Shown here: positions 18,726-28,143 of the stretch, piece by piece
Layout: every line of letters begins with the position of its first letter
Numbering within the stretch: position 1 is the first letter of the stretch
Source: Pseudarthrobacter sp. PS3-L1
GTDB taxonomy: Bacteria > Actinomycetota > Actinomycetes > Actinomycetales > Micrococcaceae
Direction of reading: 5' to 3'
Length of the DNA: 64,000 bases
NCBI RefSeq assembly: GCF_030063285.1
Contig: NZ_JASISU010000004.1
Span: forward strand, 434,001 to 498,000
Position numbers and translations under genes: made by a program
Notes under the pieces: generated by a model
The model's database searches: none
What the model saw: only the letters and a program-made list of their open reading frames with translations
Told to the model about the DNA's origin: nothing

Positions 18726-19952
18726 ATGGATGCTGTGGAGATAGTGGAAGACGAGGTCCGCGAGCTCATTCGGCGCCGGGGCCTTGATCCGCTCTTGCAG
18801 CATGGTGAGGTTCGTCAGTTGGTCGCGGCAGCCGTCTCTGATTATGACGATCGGACGCTGCTGGGGCCGCTGCCGCCCTTGGGATCTCTTGAAGGAGCCC
18901 GTCGGTGGATTTTTAATGCCGTCGCCGGCTACGGAGCACTTCAGCCACTTCTCGATGATCCCACCATTGAGGAAGTATGGATCAACGCACCTCGCGAGAT
19001 TTATGTCGCCAGAAATGGGGAGTCTGAGCTCACCTCCCTAAGCCTTACCGAACAGCAGGTGCGTGATCTTGTGGAGCGCATGCTGAAGAGCTCCGGGCGG
19101 AGGCTGGACCTTTCGTCCCCGTTTGTGGACGCTTCGCTGCCGGACGGCTCACGACTCCATGTCGTGATCCCAGATGTCACTCGGCGGCACTGGAGCGTCA
19201 ACATTCGCAAGTTTGTCGTGAAAGCATCCCGGCTAGACCATTTGGTAGAACTGGGCACCCTCAGTCCGCACGCCGCAAAGTTTCTTGCAGCAGCGGTTGC
19301 CAGCGGCCTCAACATCCTTGTCTCGGGTGCAACGCAGGCAGGCAAGACCACAATGCTGAATTGCCTGGCTTCGAGCATTGGCAGCAGGGAACGCGTGGTC
19401 ACTGTTGAAGAGATTTTCGAGCTGCAGTTTCCACTTCGGGATGTTGTTGGTCTGCAGTGCCGGCAACCAAATCTTGAGGGGCAGGGTGAGATACCGCTGC
19501 GACGCCTTGTCAAAGAAGCGCTACGGATGCGTCCGGACAGGCTCGTTGTGGGAGAAGTTCGGGAGGCGGAGAGCCTGGATATGCTGATTGCCCTCAACAG
19601 CGGTCTTCCCGGGATGTGCACCGTCCACGCAAATTCTGCCTACGATGCCGTGACGAAAATTTGCACGCTGCCGCTCTTGGCTGGCGAAAATATCTCGAGC
19701 GCCTTCGTCGTCCCGACTGTTGCCTCGTGCATCGACCTCGTGGTGCATTGCAGCCGCAATGTGAACGGCAGCCGGCAGGTCACGGAAATTCTCGCTCTTG
19801 GACGAAGAGTCGAAAACGGAATCATCGAATCCTCGATGGTCTTTTCCGTCCAGGACGGACTGTTGTCGGTTATGCCCAATGTCATTCCCGCCGCCGAAAA
19901 ATTCTCTCGCGCCAACGTCGATGTGGCCGCACTCTTGGATTTTCGGTCATGA
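18726..19952 (+). CDS. tadA: TadA/CpaF-type secretion ATPase
   Basis: Hexameric cytoplasmic ATPase that drives assembly of Flp pili or a related Tad secretion apparatus. The 408-residue protein has an N-terminal all-alpha and N1D-like part (IFNAVAGYGALQPLLDDPTIEEVWIN near 60-85) and a RecA-like domain with Walker A GATQAGKTT near 202-210, the Asp box VTVEEIFEL near 224, and Walker B RMRPDRLVVGEVR near 266-278, followed by the His box GMCTVHANSA near 296. It is the first gene of an operon whose next stop/start pairs overlap. The usual actinobacterial upstream partner, a TadZ/Ssd-type MinD-like ATPase, is absent from the window. Confidence 0.93.
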   Translation: MDAVEIVEDEVRELIRRRGLDPLLQHGEVRQLVAAAVSDYDDRTLLGPLPPLGSLEGARRWIFNAVAGYGALQPLLDDPTIEEVWINAPREIYVARNGESELTSLSLTEQQVRDLVERMLKSSGRRLDLSSPFVDASLPDGSRLHVVIPDVTRRHWSVNIRKFVVKASRLDHLVELGTLSPHAAKFLAAAVASGLNILVSGATQAGKTTMLNCLASSIGSRERVVTVEEIFELQFPLRDVVGLQCRQPNLEGQGEIPLRRLVKEALRMRPDRLVVGEVREAESLDMLIALNSGLPGMCTVHANSAYDAVTKICTLPLLAGENISSAFVVPTVASCIDLVVHCSRNVNGSRQVTEILALGRRVENGIIESSMVFSVQDGLLSVMPNVIPAAEKFSRANVDVAALLDFRS

Positions 19953-20803
19953 TTCCCCTCCTGGGGGTCCTCGCAGGTACGGGCGTATTCCTTGTTTGGT
20001 GGTCGCTGTGGGATGAACCTCGCAGGCCAGCCAAACGCCTTGCCCGGCACGGGCTCCAGGACCTCCTCCTGAGCGCTGGTATTGAAAACGTCAGCGGGCG
20101 GGCCTTGGTTCTGACCTGCCTAGGGCTAGCACTCTTCGCGGGCATGACGTTCCGTGCGCTAACAGGGTCCTGGTCCATTGCGGGGTGTTTTGCCCTGTTC
20201 GGCGGGTGGGTCCCGATCGTCCTAGTCAGACGTCGTGCCCGGCGTCGCCAGGCACTGCTTCGTCAGCTGTGGCCCGACGTCGTTGATCACCTCCGCTCTG
20301 CAATTCGTGCAGGTCTGTCCTTACCGGAGGCGCTCATACAGTTGGGCCTGAAGGGGCCAGAAGAACTGCGCCCCTTCTTTATTGACTTTGCTGATGATTA
20401 CCGTTCCGGCGGACGCTTCGACGCGGCCCTCAACCGACTCAAGGACCGGCTTGCTGACCCAGTCGCGGACAGAATTGTTGAAGCACTCAGGCTGACCCGC
20501 ACCGTGGGCGGCTCCGACCTTGGCAGGCTGCTGGGCACGCTTGGAGAGTTCCTCCGCGAAAGCTCACGAACGCGGAGTGAACTCGAAGCCCGACAATCTT
20601 GGACCGTCAACGCAGCCAGGCTCGCTGTAGCCGCTCCCTGGCTGGTGATTCTGCTCCTGGCAACGCGGCCCGAGGCTGTCGCCGCATACAACAGTGCTGC
20701 AGGAGTCGTAGTCCTCGTTGCAGGGCTGGTGATTTCCCTGGGGAGCTATACCCTGATGCTCCGGATCGGAACCCTGCCCAGCGAAGCCCGGGTGCTCCGT
20801 TGA
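19949..20803 (+). CDS. tadB: TadB-like type II secretion system F family protein
   Basis: Inner-membrane platform protein of the Tad system, 284 residues. One or two helices at the N terminus (LLGVLAGTGVFLVWW, then ALVLTCLGLALFAGMTFRAL and WSIAGCFALFGGWVPIVLV) precede the cytoplasmic GspF-type domain with LLRQLWPDVVDHLRSAIRAGLSLPEAL near 104 and a pair of C-terminal helices from about 225. The ATG overlaps the tadA stop as ATGA, giving coupled translation; the same frame is open further upstream inside tadA but only in another frame of that gene. Confidence 0.9.
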   Translation: MIPLLGVLAGTGVFLVWWSLWDEPRRPAKRLARHGLQDLLLSAGIENVSGRALVLTCLGLALFAGMTFRALTGSWSIAGCFALFGGWVPIVLVRRRARRRQALLRQLWPDVVDHLRSAIRAGLSLPEALIQLGLKGPEELRPFFIDFADDYRSGGRFDAALNRLKDRLADPVADRIVEALRLTRTVGGSDLGRLLGTLGEFLRESSRTRSELEARQSWTVNAARLAVAAPWLVILLLATRPEAVAAYNSAAGVVVLVAGLVISLGSYTLMLRIGTLPSEARVLR

Positions 20804-21741
20804 ACGTCGAGGCCCTTGTGGTGATCTGCGGAGTTGGCCTGGGTACGGGAGTGTGGCTGATTATCGCTGGCGTGCCCGGCTCGCATCCCTTGACCTTCAG
20901 CGACCGAATCCATTCACAGCTCAAATCGCAAAGTGTTGGATCACGACTACTCCAGGCTCCGGCAGCGGAGTCCGTCCCCCCTTTCGGTCCATTGCAACGA
21001 ATATTGGCACCAATCATCCGCGACGCGAGGGGATTTGTAGCCCGCCACAGCCCAGGCACGCGCGCCCTAACCCTGCGACTTGCACAGGCTGGCATCGACA
21101 AAACAGCACTTGATTTTCGGGCTGAACAATTGCTCTGGGGAGCCTTGGGTTTCGCTGCAGCCATTGGTTGCGTTGCGGTGACTGTAAGCCTAGGAAAGTT
21201 CAGCATCCTGACAGCCCTTCTGGTTGTCCTCGCGGGCGCGCTGGGAGGCTATCTGTTCCGCGACTACTGGCTGGGTGTGCAGGTGAGTCGACGCTCTGCC
21301 CGGATGATGGCTGAGTTTCCCAGCGTTGCCGAACTGATGGCGCTCGCTGTCGGTGCCGGGGAGAGCGCAGCGGGGGCGCTGGAAAGGGTATGCAACACAT
21401 CGAACGGCGAGCTGTCCAGAGAGTTCACAAAGGTTTTGGCCTCGACCCGGTCCGGGGTGCCGATGACATCTGCATTGCTGGAATTTTCGGCTAGGACGGA
21501 CCTGAGCCCGCTCCTTCGTTTTGTCGACGGGCTCGTGGTTGCCATCGAACGTGGCACTCCGCTTGCCGATATTCTGCGTGCCCAGGCACAGGACGTGCGT
21601 GACACTGCAAAGCGTGACCTGATGGAATCGGCGGGCAAAAAAGAGATTGCCATGATGGTGCCGCTAGTTTTTGGCGTTCTTCCGCTGACGGTTGTTTTTG
21701 CTGTCTTCCCCGGCCTCGTCGCCATCACGGTCGGATTGTGA
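20800..21741 (+). CDS. tadC: TadC-like type II secretion system F family protein
   Basis: Second platform protein, 313 residues, paired with TadB. An N-terminal helix (EALVVICGVGLGTGVWLIIAG) is followed by a soluble stretch, two helices near 110-155, the GspF domain with MMAEFPSVAELMALAVGAGESAAGALERV near 170, and C-terminal helices ending MMVPLVFGVLPLTVVFAVFPGL. A TTG at 20800 overlaps the tadB stop as TTGA and places the first helix at the N terminus, so it is preferred to longer alternatives that run through tadB. Confidence 0.88.
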   Translation: MNVEALVVICGVGLGTGVWLIIAGVPGSHPLTFSDRIHSQLKSQSVGSRLLQAPAAESVPPFGPLQRILAPIIRDARGFVARHSPGTRALTLRLAQAGIDKTALDFRAEQLLWGALGFAAAIGCVAVTVSLGKFSILTALLVVLAGALGGYLFRDYWLGVQVSRRSARMMAEFPSVAELMALAVGAGESAAGALERVCNTSNGELSREFTKVLASTRSGVPMTSALLEFSARTDLSPLLRFVDGLVVAIERGTPLADILRAQAQDVRDTAKRDLMESAGKKEIAMMVPLVFGVLPLTVVFAVFPGLVAITVGL

Positions 21742-21816
21742 GTGGATGCACAGCGACGGCACGAATTTTCACCAACCGGCAGCGTCAGACCCCGCATAAC
21801 GAAAGAGAAGGCCACC

Positions 21817-22077
21817 ATGAAAACAATCCAACCCATCACAGCCCTACTGCTGGCTTCGCTCTGGTGCTGGGTTATGGCCCTGGGCCAGGCTTCCAATGCT
21901 CAATCAGCCGGAAATGCGCGGTCCGGAGCCTTGGCTGATGATCCGGAGCGCGGAGACGTTCCGGGCTGGGTCATGATCACCCTCATGTCAGCAGTTCTGG
22001 TCGCAGCGCTACTGGCCATCGCCGGTCCGGCTCTGGAAGCGATGTTCAACCGGGCGATGGACACTGTGGGTGGGTGA
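21817..22077 (+). CDS. small Flp-pilin-like protein of the tad operon
   Basis: An 86-residue protein at the position where the major Flp pilin gene is expected. It has two hydrophobic segments: an N-terminal one (ITALLLASLWCWVMALG) resembling a signal peptide or first helix, and a second (WVMITLMSAVLVAALLAIAGPAL) preceded by the polar, charged DDPERGDVPG. A class III prepilin site would be G followed by Glu at +5; here the candidate RG-DVPGW lacks Glu5. It may therefore be a divergent pilin or a pilin-associated protein. The ATG at 21817 follows GAAAGAGAAGG; an earlier frame start at 21742 lacks a ribosome site. The gap from tadC is 75 bases. Confidence 0.72.
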   Translation: MKTIQPITALLLASLWCWVMALGQASNAQSAGNARSGALADDPERGDVPGWVMITLMSAVLVAALLAIAGPALEAMFNRAMDTVGG

Positions 22078-22080
22078 TCC

Positions 22081-22518
22081 ATGGTTTCCGTGCTGTCGCA
22101 TAGTCAGAAAGTGAATCGGCCTTCCATGATGGAGACCGTCAAGCGCTCCTCCCAGATGGGCTCCGCTGTGGTTGATTTTGTCCTTGTGGGGTCGTTGCTC
22201 ACGCTGCTGTTTATGGCGATCATCCAACTGACGCTCGTCCTGCACGTACGCAATATCCTGACCGACGCCGCATCCTCAGGTGCTCGGTACGGTGCGCTCG
22301 CGGACCGTGGCCCACGTGACGCCCAGGAGCGCACTGTTCAACTCATCAACAGTGCCCTGAACAGTGATTTTTCCACCGATGTCAGGGCACAGACGGCAAT
22401 CCTCGGGGGAGGGGCCACAATCGAGGTCACCGTCTGGGCGCCGTTGCCTGTGATTGGCCTAGTTGGGCCCAGAGCTATTTTTGAAATTTCTGGTCGTGCA
22501 GCGGTCCAGGCGAGATGA
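22081..22518 (+). CDS. TadE-like pseudopilin
   Basis: A 145-residue protein with a charged leader of about 26 residues, then QMG-SAVVDFVLVGSLLTLLFMAIIQL, a class III leader and N-terminal helix in which position +5 is Asp rather than Glu. The rest is an extracytoplasmic domain. TadE proteins are minor pilins or anchors that affect Flp pilus assembly. The start is 3 bases beyond the preceding stop, and the end overlaps the next gene. Cleavage would require a prepilin peptidase that is not in this window. Confidence 0.82.
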   Translation: MVSVLSHSQKVNRPSMMETVKRSSQMGSAVVDFVLVGSLLTLLFMAIIQLTLVLHVRNILTDAASSGARYGALADRGPRDAQERTVQLINSALNSDFSTDVRAQTAILGGGATIEVTVWAPLPVIGLVGPRAIFEISGRAAVQAR

Positions 22519-22972
22519 AGCGGGCGGACAGCCGCTTTGCGACAGTGGAATACGTCTCCGATGCCCTGCTGAGGAGGGAAGCGCCGTTGTGGAATTCTTG
22601 TTTCTGGCCCTCCTTCTGATGGTCCCACTGGTGTACTTCATCATCACCGTGAGCCAGGTCCAGAACGGCTCTTTTGCTGTGGTGGGAGCCGCAGACCAGG
22701 CTGCAAAAGTTTATTCAGCGGCCGAATATGATGCTGCTGGCGACGCAGAGGTGGCTGTGGCGACAACCCTCGCGGACTATGGGTATCGACCGGTGGATGC
22801 GCAGATGGAAATTAGTTGTGCACCTTCTGATTGCCGGGCGGCAGGGTCAGCTGTAACAGTGACGGTCCGCCTCAGAATTGCGCTCCCGTTTGTCCCATTT
22901 AGCGGTGCGCAGGGGATCACCGCTACAAATGTCAGTGCCGCCTCAACGCAGATGATGGGGAGGTTCCGATGA
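22496..22972 (+). CDS. TadE-like pseudopilin (second copy)
   Basis: A 158-residue protein with leader VQRSRRDEAGG and onwards to AEEG-SAVVEFLFLALLLMVPLVYFIITV, a canonical class III prepilin site with Glu at +5. The GTG start at 22496 lies inside the end of the preceding gene in another frame; later in-frame starts would delete the leader. Residues with Cys-rich ISCAPSDCRAAG near 115 could form a disulfide outside the membrane. The stop overlaps the next start (ATGA), so the three pseudopilin genes are translated together. Confidence 0.8.
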   Translation: MQRSRRDEAGGQPLCDSGIRLRCPAEEGSAVVEFLFLALLLMVPLVYFIITVSQVQNGSFAVVGAADQAAKVYSAAEYDAAGDAEVAVATTLADYGYRPVDAQMEISCAPSDCRAAGSAVTVTVRLRIALPFVPFSGAQGITATNVSAASTQMMGRFR

Positions 22973-23448
22973 AAGCAGGTGTCAGTAGCTGGCAGGAGCC
23001 CGCCACAACCCAGGATGGGCGGGATAACGGTCAAATAGGAATCATGATCATCGGATTTGTGGCGCTGGCATTGCTTCTTGCCACAGTGGTCATCGCTATC
23101 TCAGGGGTCTACCTAGAACGAAAGAAACTTCTGTCAGTGGCCGACGGCGCGTCGTTGGCTGCGGCGGACAGTTTCACTCTGGGTGCGTTGGAGTCGGCAG
23201 GTGGAACGCCGTCTGCTGTCCTGGGCAGTGCTCGCGTTCAGAGCGTCGTTGCGCAGTACCTGGCTATGAGCCCAGCTGCGGCAGGACTTGAGGCGCTGGA
23301 GATTGCCAGCGGTACCGGCAGCCCAGAGGGTTCAACCGCCGTTGTTGTCCTTACTGCCACAGTCCGGCCACCCCTTGTGAATTTCTTGGTTCCGGACGGT
23401 ATCAGGATCGAAGCGAGATCTACCGCACGCGCCCAACTGGTCCGCTGA
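22969..23448 (+). CDS. TadG/TadE-like protein ending the tad operon
   Basis: A 159-residue protein with a polar leader ending DNGQIG and a hydrophobic helix IMIIGFVALALLLATVVIAISGVYL, followed by ERKKLLSVADGASLAAADSF, a motif found in TadG N termini and in the short actinobacterial Rv3654c-like proteins of this operon. No Glu5 is present. The remainder is a small extracytoplasmic domain. It is coupled to the previous gene by an ATGA overlap and is the last gene before prfB, 79 bases away. Confidence 0.8.
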   Translation: MKAGVSSWQEPATTQDGRDNGQIGIMIIGFVALALLLATVVIAISGVYLERKKLLSVADGASLAAADSFTLGALESAGGTPSAVLGSARVQSVVAQYLAMSPAAAGLEALEIASGTGSPEGSTAVVVLTATVRPPLVNFLVPDGIRIEARSTARAQLVR

Positions 23449-23527
23449 GCCCTGGATGAGAGCTCACATGAAGGTTGCTACACACCCGCATTTACCTCAC
23501 CGAGTGATGGCGTAGGGTTAAACGACC

Positions 23528-24643
23528 ATGGCCACTATTGATTTTTCTGCAGAAATCCGCGCCCTTCGCGCCACCTACACGTCGATCGAGAACGTCAGCG
23601 ACGTGGAAGCGTTGAAGGAAGACATTGCCGAGCTCAGTGAGCGTGCTGGCGAGCCTAACCTGTGGGATGATCCCGCCGCAGCGCAGGTCATCACGTCCCG
23701 TCTTTCCCACCGCCAGTCCGAGTTGGAACGCCTCAATCGCTTGGTGGCCCGGATTGATGATCTTGAAGTGCTGGTTGAACTTGGCCAGGACGAAGGTGAC
23801 GACGATTCTATGGGGGAAGCCGCCGTCGAGCTTGAATCAGTCCGTAAGGCGTTGACCGACCTTGAAGTTGTCACGCTTCTTTCCGGAGAATACGACGAAC
23901 GCGAAGCAGTCGTTTCCATCCGGGCCGGCGCTGGCGGCGTGGATGCTGCCGATTTCGCGGAAATGCTGATGCGGATGTATCTACGATGGGCTGAACGACA
24001 CGGATATCCGACCACTGTTATGGATACTTCGTATGCGGAGGAGGCGGGACTCAAATCTGCCACCTTCGAAGTTAAGGCACCCTACGCTTTCGGTACCCTC
24101 AGCGTTGAGGCTGGCACGCATCGCCTTGTTCGGATCAGCCCCTTTGATAACCAGGGCCGCCGCCAGACCTCTTTCGCAGCAGTCGAGGTCATCCCGCTGA
24201 TTGAACAGACAGACTCCATTGAGATCCCTGACAACGAAATCCGCGTGGATGTTTTCCGCTCCTCGGGTCCGGGCGGCCAGTCGGTGAACACCACCGACTC
24301 CGCGGTGCGGCTGACTCACCTGCCCACGGGCACCGTTGTCTCCATGCAAAACGAGAAGTCTCAGTTGCAAAACCGTGCCGCGGCCATGCGGGTCCTGCAG
24401 TCCAGGCTGCTGTTGCTCAAGAAGGAGCAGGAAGATGCCGAGAAGAAGGCGTTTGCGGGCGATGTCAAGGCTTCATGGGGGGACCAGATGCGCTCCTATG
24501 TGCTGAACCCTTACCAGATGGTCAAGGACCTGCGCACGGAGCACGAAGTGGGAAATACCTCAGCTGTCTTCGATGGCGAGATTGATGATTTCATCGATGC
24601 TGGAATCCGATGGCGGACGGATAACCGCAACGCCGAGAAATAG
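23528..24643 (+). CDS. prfB: peptide chain release factor 2
   Basis: Recognises UGA and UAA stop codons in the ribosomal A site and triggers peptide release. Of 371 residues, the SPF anticodon-like tripeptide is in [14 protein letters not shown] near 204 and the GGQ peptidyl-tRNA hydrolysis motif is in [14 protein letters not shown] near 245-258. The frame is continuous from the ATG at 23528, so the programmed +1 frameshift known from many RF2 genes is absent, as is usual in actinobacteria. The intergenic 79 bases contain TAGGGT about 10 bases before the start, which could be a -10 (weak). Neighbours ftsE and ftsX give the conserved actinobacterial order. Confidence 0.96.
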   Translation: MATIDFSAEIRALRATYTSIENVSDVEALKEDIAELSERAGEPNLWDDPAAAQVITSRLSHRQSELERLNRLVARIDDLEVLVELGQDEGDDDSMGEAAVELESVRKALTDLEVVTLLSGEYDEREAVVSIRAGAGGVDAADFAEMLMRMYLRWAERHGYPTTVMDTSYAEEAGLKSATFEVKAPYAFGTLSVEAGTHRLVRISPFDNQGRRQTSFAAVEVIPLIEQTDSIEIPDNEIRVDVFRSSGPGGQSVNTTDSAVRLTHLPTGTVVSMQNEKSQLQNRAAAMRVLQSRLLLLKKEQEDAEKKAFAGDVKASWGDQMRSYVLNPYQMVKDLRTEHEVGNTSAVFDGEIDDFIDAGIRWRTDNRNAEK

Positions 24644-24840
24644 GTCGCCCAGACTGGGCAGGCCGCTGGGGTAGAGGCCGAGGGGCAGTGAAAACTGCGA
24701 CACGCCAACCAGTTCGTGCGGTAGACCCAGAATCCCTGCGTATAGTCGAGGGGCCGGGGCTCTACTTCCCCCACCACGAATTCCCGTGCACCGGCAGCAG
24801 GACCGGCCAGTTGAGTCGCGACCGCAGGGTACTTAGGGCC

Positions 24841-25620
24841 ATGATTCGATTTGAAAATGTCACCAAGGTCTATGACCAAAAGGCGCGACCAGCGCTGGAT
24901 GCCATCAACCTTGAAATTGACCGAGGTGAATTCGCGTTTCTTGTAGGCGCGTCCGGATCCGGTAAGTCAACATTCCTTCGCCTGGTCCTCAAAGAGGACC
25001 GGGCGTCTTCCGGCGCGGTCTACGTCGCCGGACAAAACGTTGCGACCATCTCTAGCTGGCGCGTACCGCGCCTTCGTCGCGGAATCGGTGTTGTTTTTCA
25101 GGACTTCAGGCTTTTGCCGCAGAAGACCGTCTTCGCCAACGTTGCCTTTGCCATGCAGGTCATTGGCAAGAGCCGCAGCGTCATCCGCGACACAGTCCCG
25201 GAGGTCCTCAAGACAGTCGGACTTGAGGGCAAGGAACACCGTTTCCCCCATGAACTTTCAGGTGGCGAGCAGCAGCGCGTTGCTATCGCCCGCGCCGTCG
25301 TGAATCGACCAGGTATCCTGCTGGCGGATGAGCCCACGGGAAACCTGGATCCCACCACGTCCATGGGCATCATGGGAGTCCTAGACAAGATCAACCAGAA
25401 TGGCACCACCGTTGTGATGGCAACCCACGACGACGACATCGTGAACGAGATGCGTAAACGCGTTGTGGAACTGCGTAATGGCGTTATTATCCGCGATGAG
25501 TCCAAGGCACTCTACACGTCCATGATTCCAGTTGTCGGAGCATCGCGTCGGCTCAAGGACGCCAGCGGTCGCGAAGACACTGCACCGCCTGCTACTCCGG
25601 GCAGCGAGGGCGCGCGATGA
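24841..25620 (+). CDS. ftsE: cell division ATP-binding protein FtsE
   Basis: ATPase of the FtsEX complex, which transmits a signal from the divisome across the membrane to a peptidoglycan hydrolase. Walker [10 protein letters not shown] lies at about 38-46, the Q-loop region [23 protein letters not shown] near 83, signature [14 protein letters not shown] near 139 and Walker [14 protein letters not shown] near 160. After about residue 228 there is a 30-residue Pro/Ala/Glu-rich tail typical of high-GC actinobacteria. The ATG at 24841 was chosen; a longer reading to 24688 has no supporting motif. TATAGT at 24741 may be a -10 for an ftsE transcript. The stop overlaps the ftsX start (ATGA). Confidence 0.95.
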   Translation: MIRFENVTKVYDQKARPALDAINLEIDRGEFAFLVGASGSGKSTFLRLVLKEDRASSGAVYVAGQNVATISSWRVPRLRRGIGVVFQDFRLLPQKTVFANVAFAMQVIGKSRSVIRDTVPEVLKTVGLEGKEHRFPHELSGGEQQRVAIARAVVNRPGILLADEPTGNLDPTTSMGIMGVLDKINQNGTTVVMATHDDDIVNEMRKRVVELRNGVIIRDESKALYTSMIPVVGASRRLKDASGREDTAPPATPGSEGAR

Positions 25621-26531
25621 GACTCGCTTTCATTCTTGGTGAGATAGGCGGTGGCCTGCGCCGTAACCTTTCCATGGTGGTTTCAGTCATCCTGGTGACC
25701 TTCGTGTCACTGACCTTCGTCGGTGCGGCAGGCATGCTTCAGCTCCAGATCAACCAAATGAAGGGCTTCTGGTACGACAAGGTCCAGGTAGCAATATTTC
25801 TCTGCAGTGACGGCGCAACGTCGGCCAGCTGCGCTACGGGGCCGGTCACCGAGGAACAGCAAGCTAACCTGCAGACTCTCCTGGAATCGGCCGCTGTCAC
25901 ACAGTACGTCAACGACTTCACCTTCGAGTCCCAGGACGATGCCTACCGTCACTTCACGGAGCAGTTTGCAAATTCACCCATTGTCGATTCGGTGACTCCG
26001 GATCAGCTGCCTTCATCGTTCCGCATAAATATGGAAGACCCGGAGAAGTACCAGGTCATCAGCGAGATTTTTTCCTCCCAGCCGGGCGTGGAGACAGTCA
26101 TTGATCAACGGCAACTCTTGGAACAGCTCTTTACGGTCATGAATGGTGCTTCCCTGGTGGCTGTCCTGGTCGCAGGAGTCATGATTGTCTGTGCAATTCT
26201 CCTTATTGCGACAACGATCAGGCTGTCCGCATTCAGCCGACGGCGGGAAACGGGAATCATGCGCCTGGTGGGTGCATCCAAGACAGTCATTCAACTGCCT
26301 TTCATCCTGGAAGGAGTCATTGCTGCGGTGGTCGGCGCGGCTCTTGCCTCCGGAACGCTGTGGGCTGTGTCAAAATTCTTCCTGGGTGACTATCTTTCCC
26401 AGCAGTACCCGGATACCGCGTTTATTTCCCCAGGCCAGACTCTTTTGTTGGCACCAGCGCTGTTGATCTTGGGTGCTTCCCTGGCAGGAATATCATCCCT
26501 GCTTACCTTGCGTAAGTACCTCAAGGTTTAA
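25617..26531 (+). CDS. ftsX: cell division permease FtsX
   Basis: Membrane partner of FtsE, 304 residues. The N-terminal helix ([22 protein letters not shown]) is followed by an extracytoplasmic domain of about 130 residues carrying two Cys ([10 protein letters not shown]) that may form a disulfide, and three helices at about 178-205, 225-255 and 272-298 with the intracellular [16 protein letters not shown] motif that contacts FtsE. FtsX proteins recruit and activate wall hydrolases through the extracytoplasmic loop. Here the next gene, 28 bases away, encodes a coiled-coil M23 protein that is the likely partner. Confidence 0.94.
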   Translation: MRLAFILGEIGGGLRRNLSMVVSVILVTFVSLTFVGAAGMLQLQINQMKGFWYDKVQVAIFLCSDGATSASCATGPVTEEQQANLQTLLESAAVTQYVNDFTFESQDDAYRHFTEQFANSPIVDSVTPDQLPSSFRINMEDPEKYQVISEIFSSQPGVETVIDQRQLLEQLFTVMNGASLVAVLVAGVMIVCAILLIATTIRLSAFSRRRETGIMRLVGASKTVIQLPFILEGVIAAVVGAALASGTLWAVSKFFLGDYLSQQYPDTAFISPGQTLLLAPALLILGASLAGISSLLTLRKYLKV

Positions 26532-26559
26532 ACCCGTGCGCCACGATCAAGGACCCTCG

Positions 26560-28059
26560 ATGACATCTGCTTCTTGGCGGAGACAGCCCGCAACCATTTC
26601 CGCGGTCGGATCCGTAAAACGGACCAGGCAGCGTAATGCCCTGGTCAGTGCCGGTCTGTCGTTGGTCCTGGCCGGTGGGTTCTTCGGTGCGTCGCCTGCC
26701 ATGGCGGATGAGCTTGAAGACAAGCAGGCGGCCTTGCAGGCAGAGGCTACGCGGGTGGAGCAGTCACTGGAGTTCGTGGACTCCAAAATCGCGAAGGCTG
26801 CCGGCGACCTGGTGCTCTACCAGGGCCAACTGCCAGGTGCCCAGCAGTCCCTGTTGGATGCGCAGGGGAGGGTGGCCGGTGCTGTCAAGGAATCCGAGGC
26901 GCTTGCTACGCGGGTCAGCCTGGCCCAAGAGAGCAAGGCCCAGATTACCGTGCAGCTCGCCGAGGACCAGGAACAGATTGACAGTACCAAAAAGGTCATT
27001 GGCCAGATCGCTACCCAGGCCTACAAGTCCGGTGGAGTCCCATCCAATGTCAGCCTGTTTTTTGGTTCCAAGGGAACCGCCAGCCTGACGGAGACGATGG
27101 ATCTCGCCGACCAGGCGATGCGCAGCCAGAACGCCGCCATGGACAAGCTGTCGCAACAGAATGCAACCAACGTTAACTCCGCGGCTCGCCTCGAAGCGGT
27201 TGAGACAGAGATCTCCGAGCTCAAGGCCAAGGCAGATGAGGCCCTTGCCAGGGAGAAGGCCGCTCGGGATGAAGCCGACGCCAAGAAGCAGCAGGTAGAC
27301 ACCCTGATAGCTGATACAACACGGCTCAACGGTGAGCTTGAGGCAGCGAAGCCCCAGATCCAGGCTCAACTGGCTTCAGTCCAGACCAGCCAGAACGCTG
27401 TTGCCGCAGAAATTCAGGAGCGTGACCGTAAATTGCGGGAAGCCTGGGAAGCTGAACAGCGTCGCCTGGCCCAGGTTGCTGCAGAGCGGGCCGCTGCAGA
27501 GGCAGCTGCTGCAGCGGCTGCCCAGGCCGCAGCAGCCGCCGCCGCCGCAGCACAGGGACAGGCCGCTCCGCCACCTGCTCCGGCGCCACCTGCTCCCGCC
27601 CCCTATGTCCCGGCTCCGAGCGGATCACCGTCAGCCTTCGGGCTTCGTCATCCCTTCGATAGCGGTGTACCGATCACGTCCGGATTCGGCTGGCGCGCGA
27701 CACCGGCGGGTACCATCGATTTCAACGGCACTGGAAGCTACCTCCACTCCGGAATCGACTTCGGAGCAGCCTGCGGTACGCCCGTCTACGCTGCCGCTGC
27801 CGGTGAAATCTTCTCATCTGGGTGGAACGGGAACGACGGCGGTGGGTACCGTGTGAAGATCTCCCACGGTGTGGTGCAGGGCAACTCCTTGACAACCGTC
27901 TACTACCACAACAGCAGCATTGCCGTTTCCAATGGCCAGCGGGTTGCCCAAGGGCAGCTCATTGCCTACTCCGGCAGTACCGGCAACTCGACCGGGTGCC
28001 ACGCACACTTTGAAACATGGCTCAATGGTTCACCCGTGGACCCCATGGGCCTGCTGTAG
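26560..28059 (+). CDS. secreted coiled-coil M23 (LytM) peptidase, EnvC-like, probable FtsEX partner
   Basis: A 499-residue exported protein. A basic lead and hydrophobic core (LVSAGLSLVLAGGFFGASPAMA) end at AMA-DE. Residues about 48-330 form long heptad-rich coiled coils (EDKQAALQAEATRVEQSLEF and onward), then an Ala-rich run and Pro-Ala linker to about 370, and an M23 domain with GFGWRATP, HSGIDFGAACGTPVYAAAAG, and GCHAHFETW. The first His and Asp of HSGID and the HxH of HAHFE are Zn ligands and are present, so it should be catalytically active, unlike the EnvC regulator of E. coli. The ATG at 26560 has AAGGA seven bases upstream. Position directly after ftsX suggests control of its activity by FtsEX. 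Confidence 0.88.
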   Translation: MTSASWRRQPATISAVGSVKRTRQRNALVSAGLSLVLAGGFFGASPAMADELEDKQAALQAEATRVEQSLEFVDSKIAKAAGDLVLYQGQLPGAQQSLLDAQGRVAGAVKESEALATRVSLAQESKAQITVQLAEDQEQIDSTKKVIGQIATQAYKSGGVPSNVSLFFGSKGTASLTETMDLADQAMRSQNAAMDKLSQQNATNVNSAARLEAVETEISELKAKADEALAREKAARDEADAKKQQVDTLIADTTRLNGELEAAKPQIQAQLASVQTSQNAVAAEIQERDRKLREAWEAEQRRLAQVAAERAAAEAAAAAAAQAAAAAAAAAQGQAAPPPAPAPPAPAPYVPAPSGSPSAFGLRHPFDSGVPITSGFGWRATPAGTIDFNGTGSYLHSGIDFGAACGTPVYAAAAGEIFSSGWNGNDGGGYRVKISHGVVQGNSLTTVYYHNSSIAVSNGQRVAQGQLIAYSGSTGNSTGCHAHFETWLNGSPVDPMGLL

Positions 28060-28143
28060 GGTCGCTCCCCAGCTGTCGTAGACTGGTAACTTCTGCGCCA
28101 TCTGGCAAGGATTCAGTGCTATGCCCTAGTGAGGAGTTTTACC

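Noticed and set aside
23528..23700. Programmed frameshift in prfB
   Set aside because: The frame is continuous from ATG to the GGQ motif and no in-frame UGA is present early in the gene.
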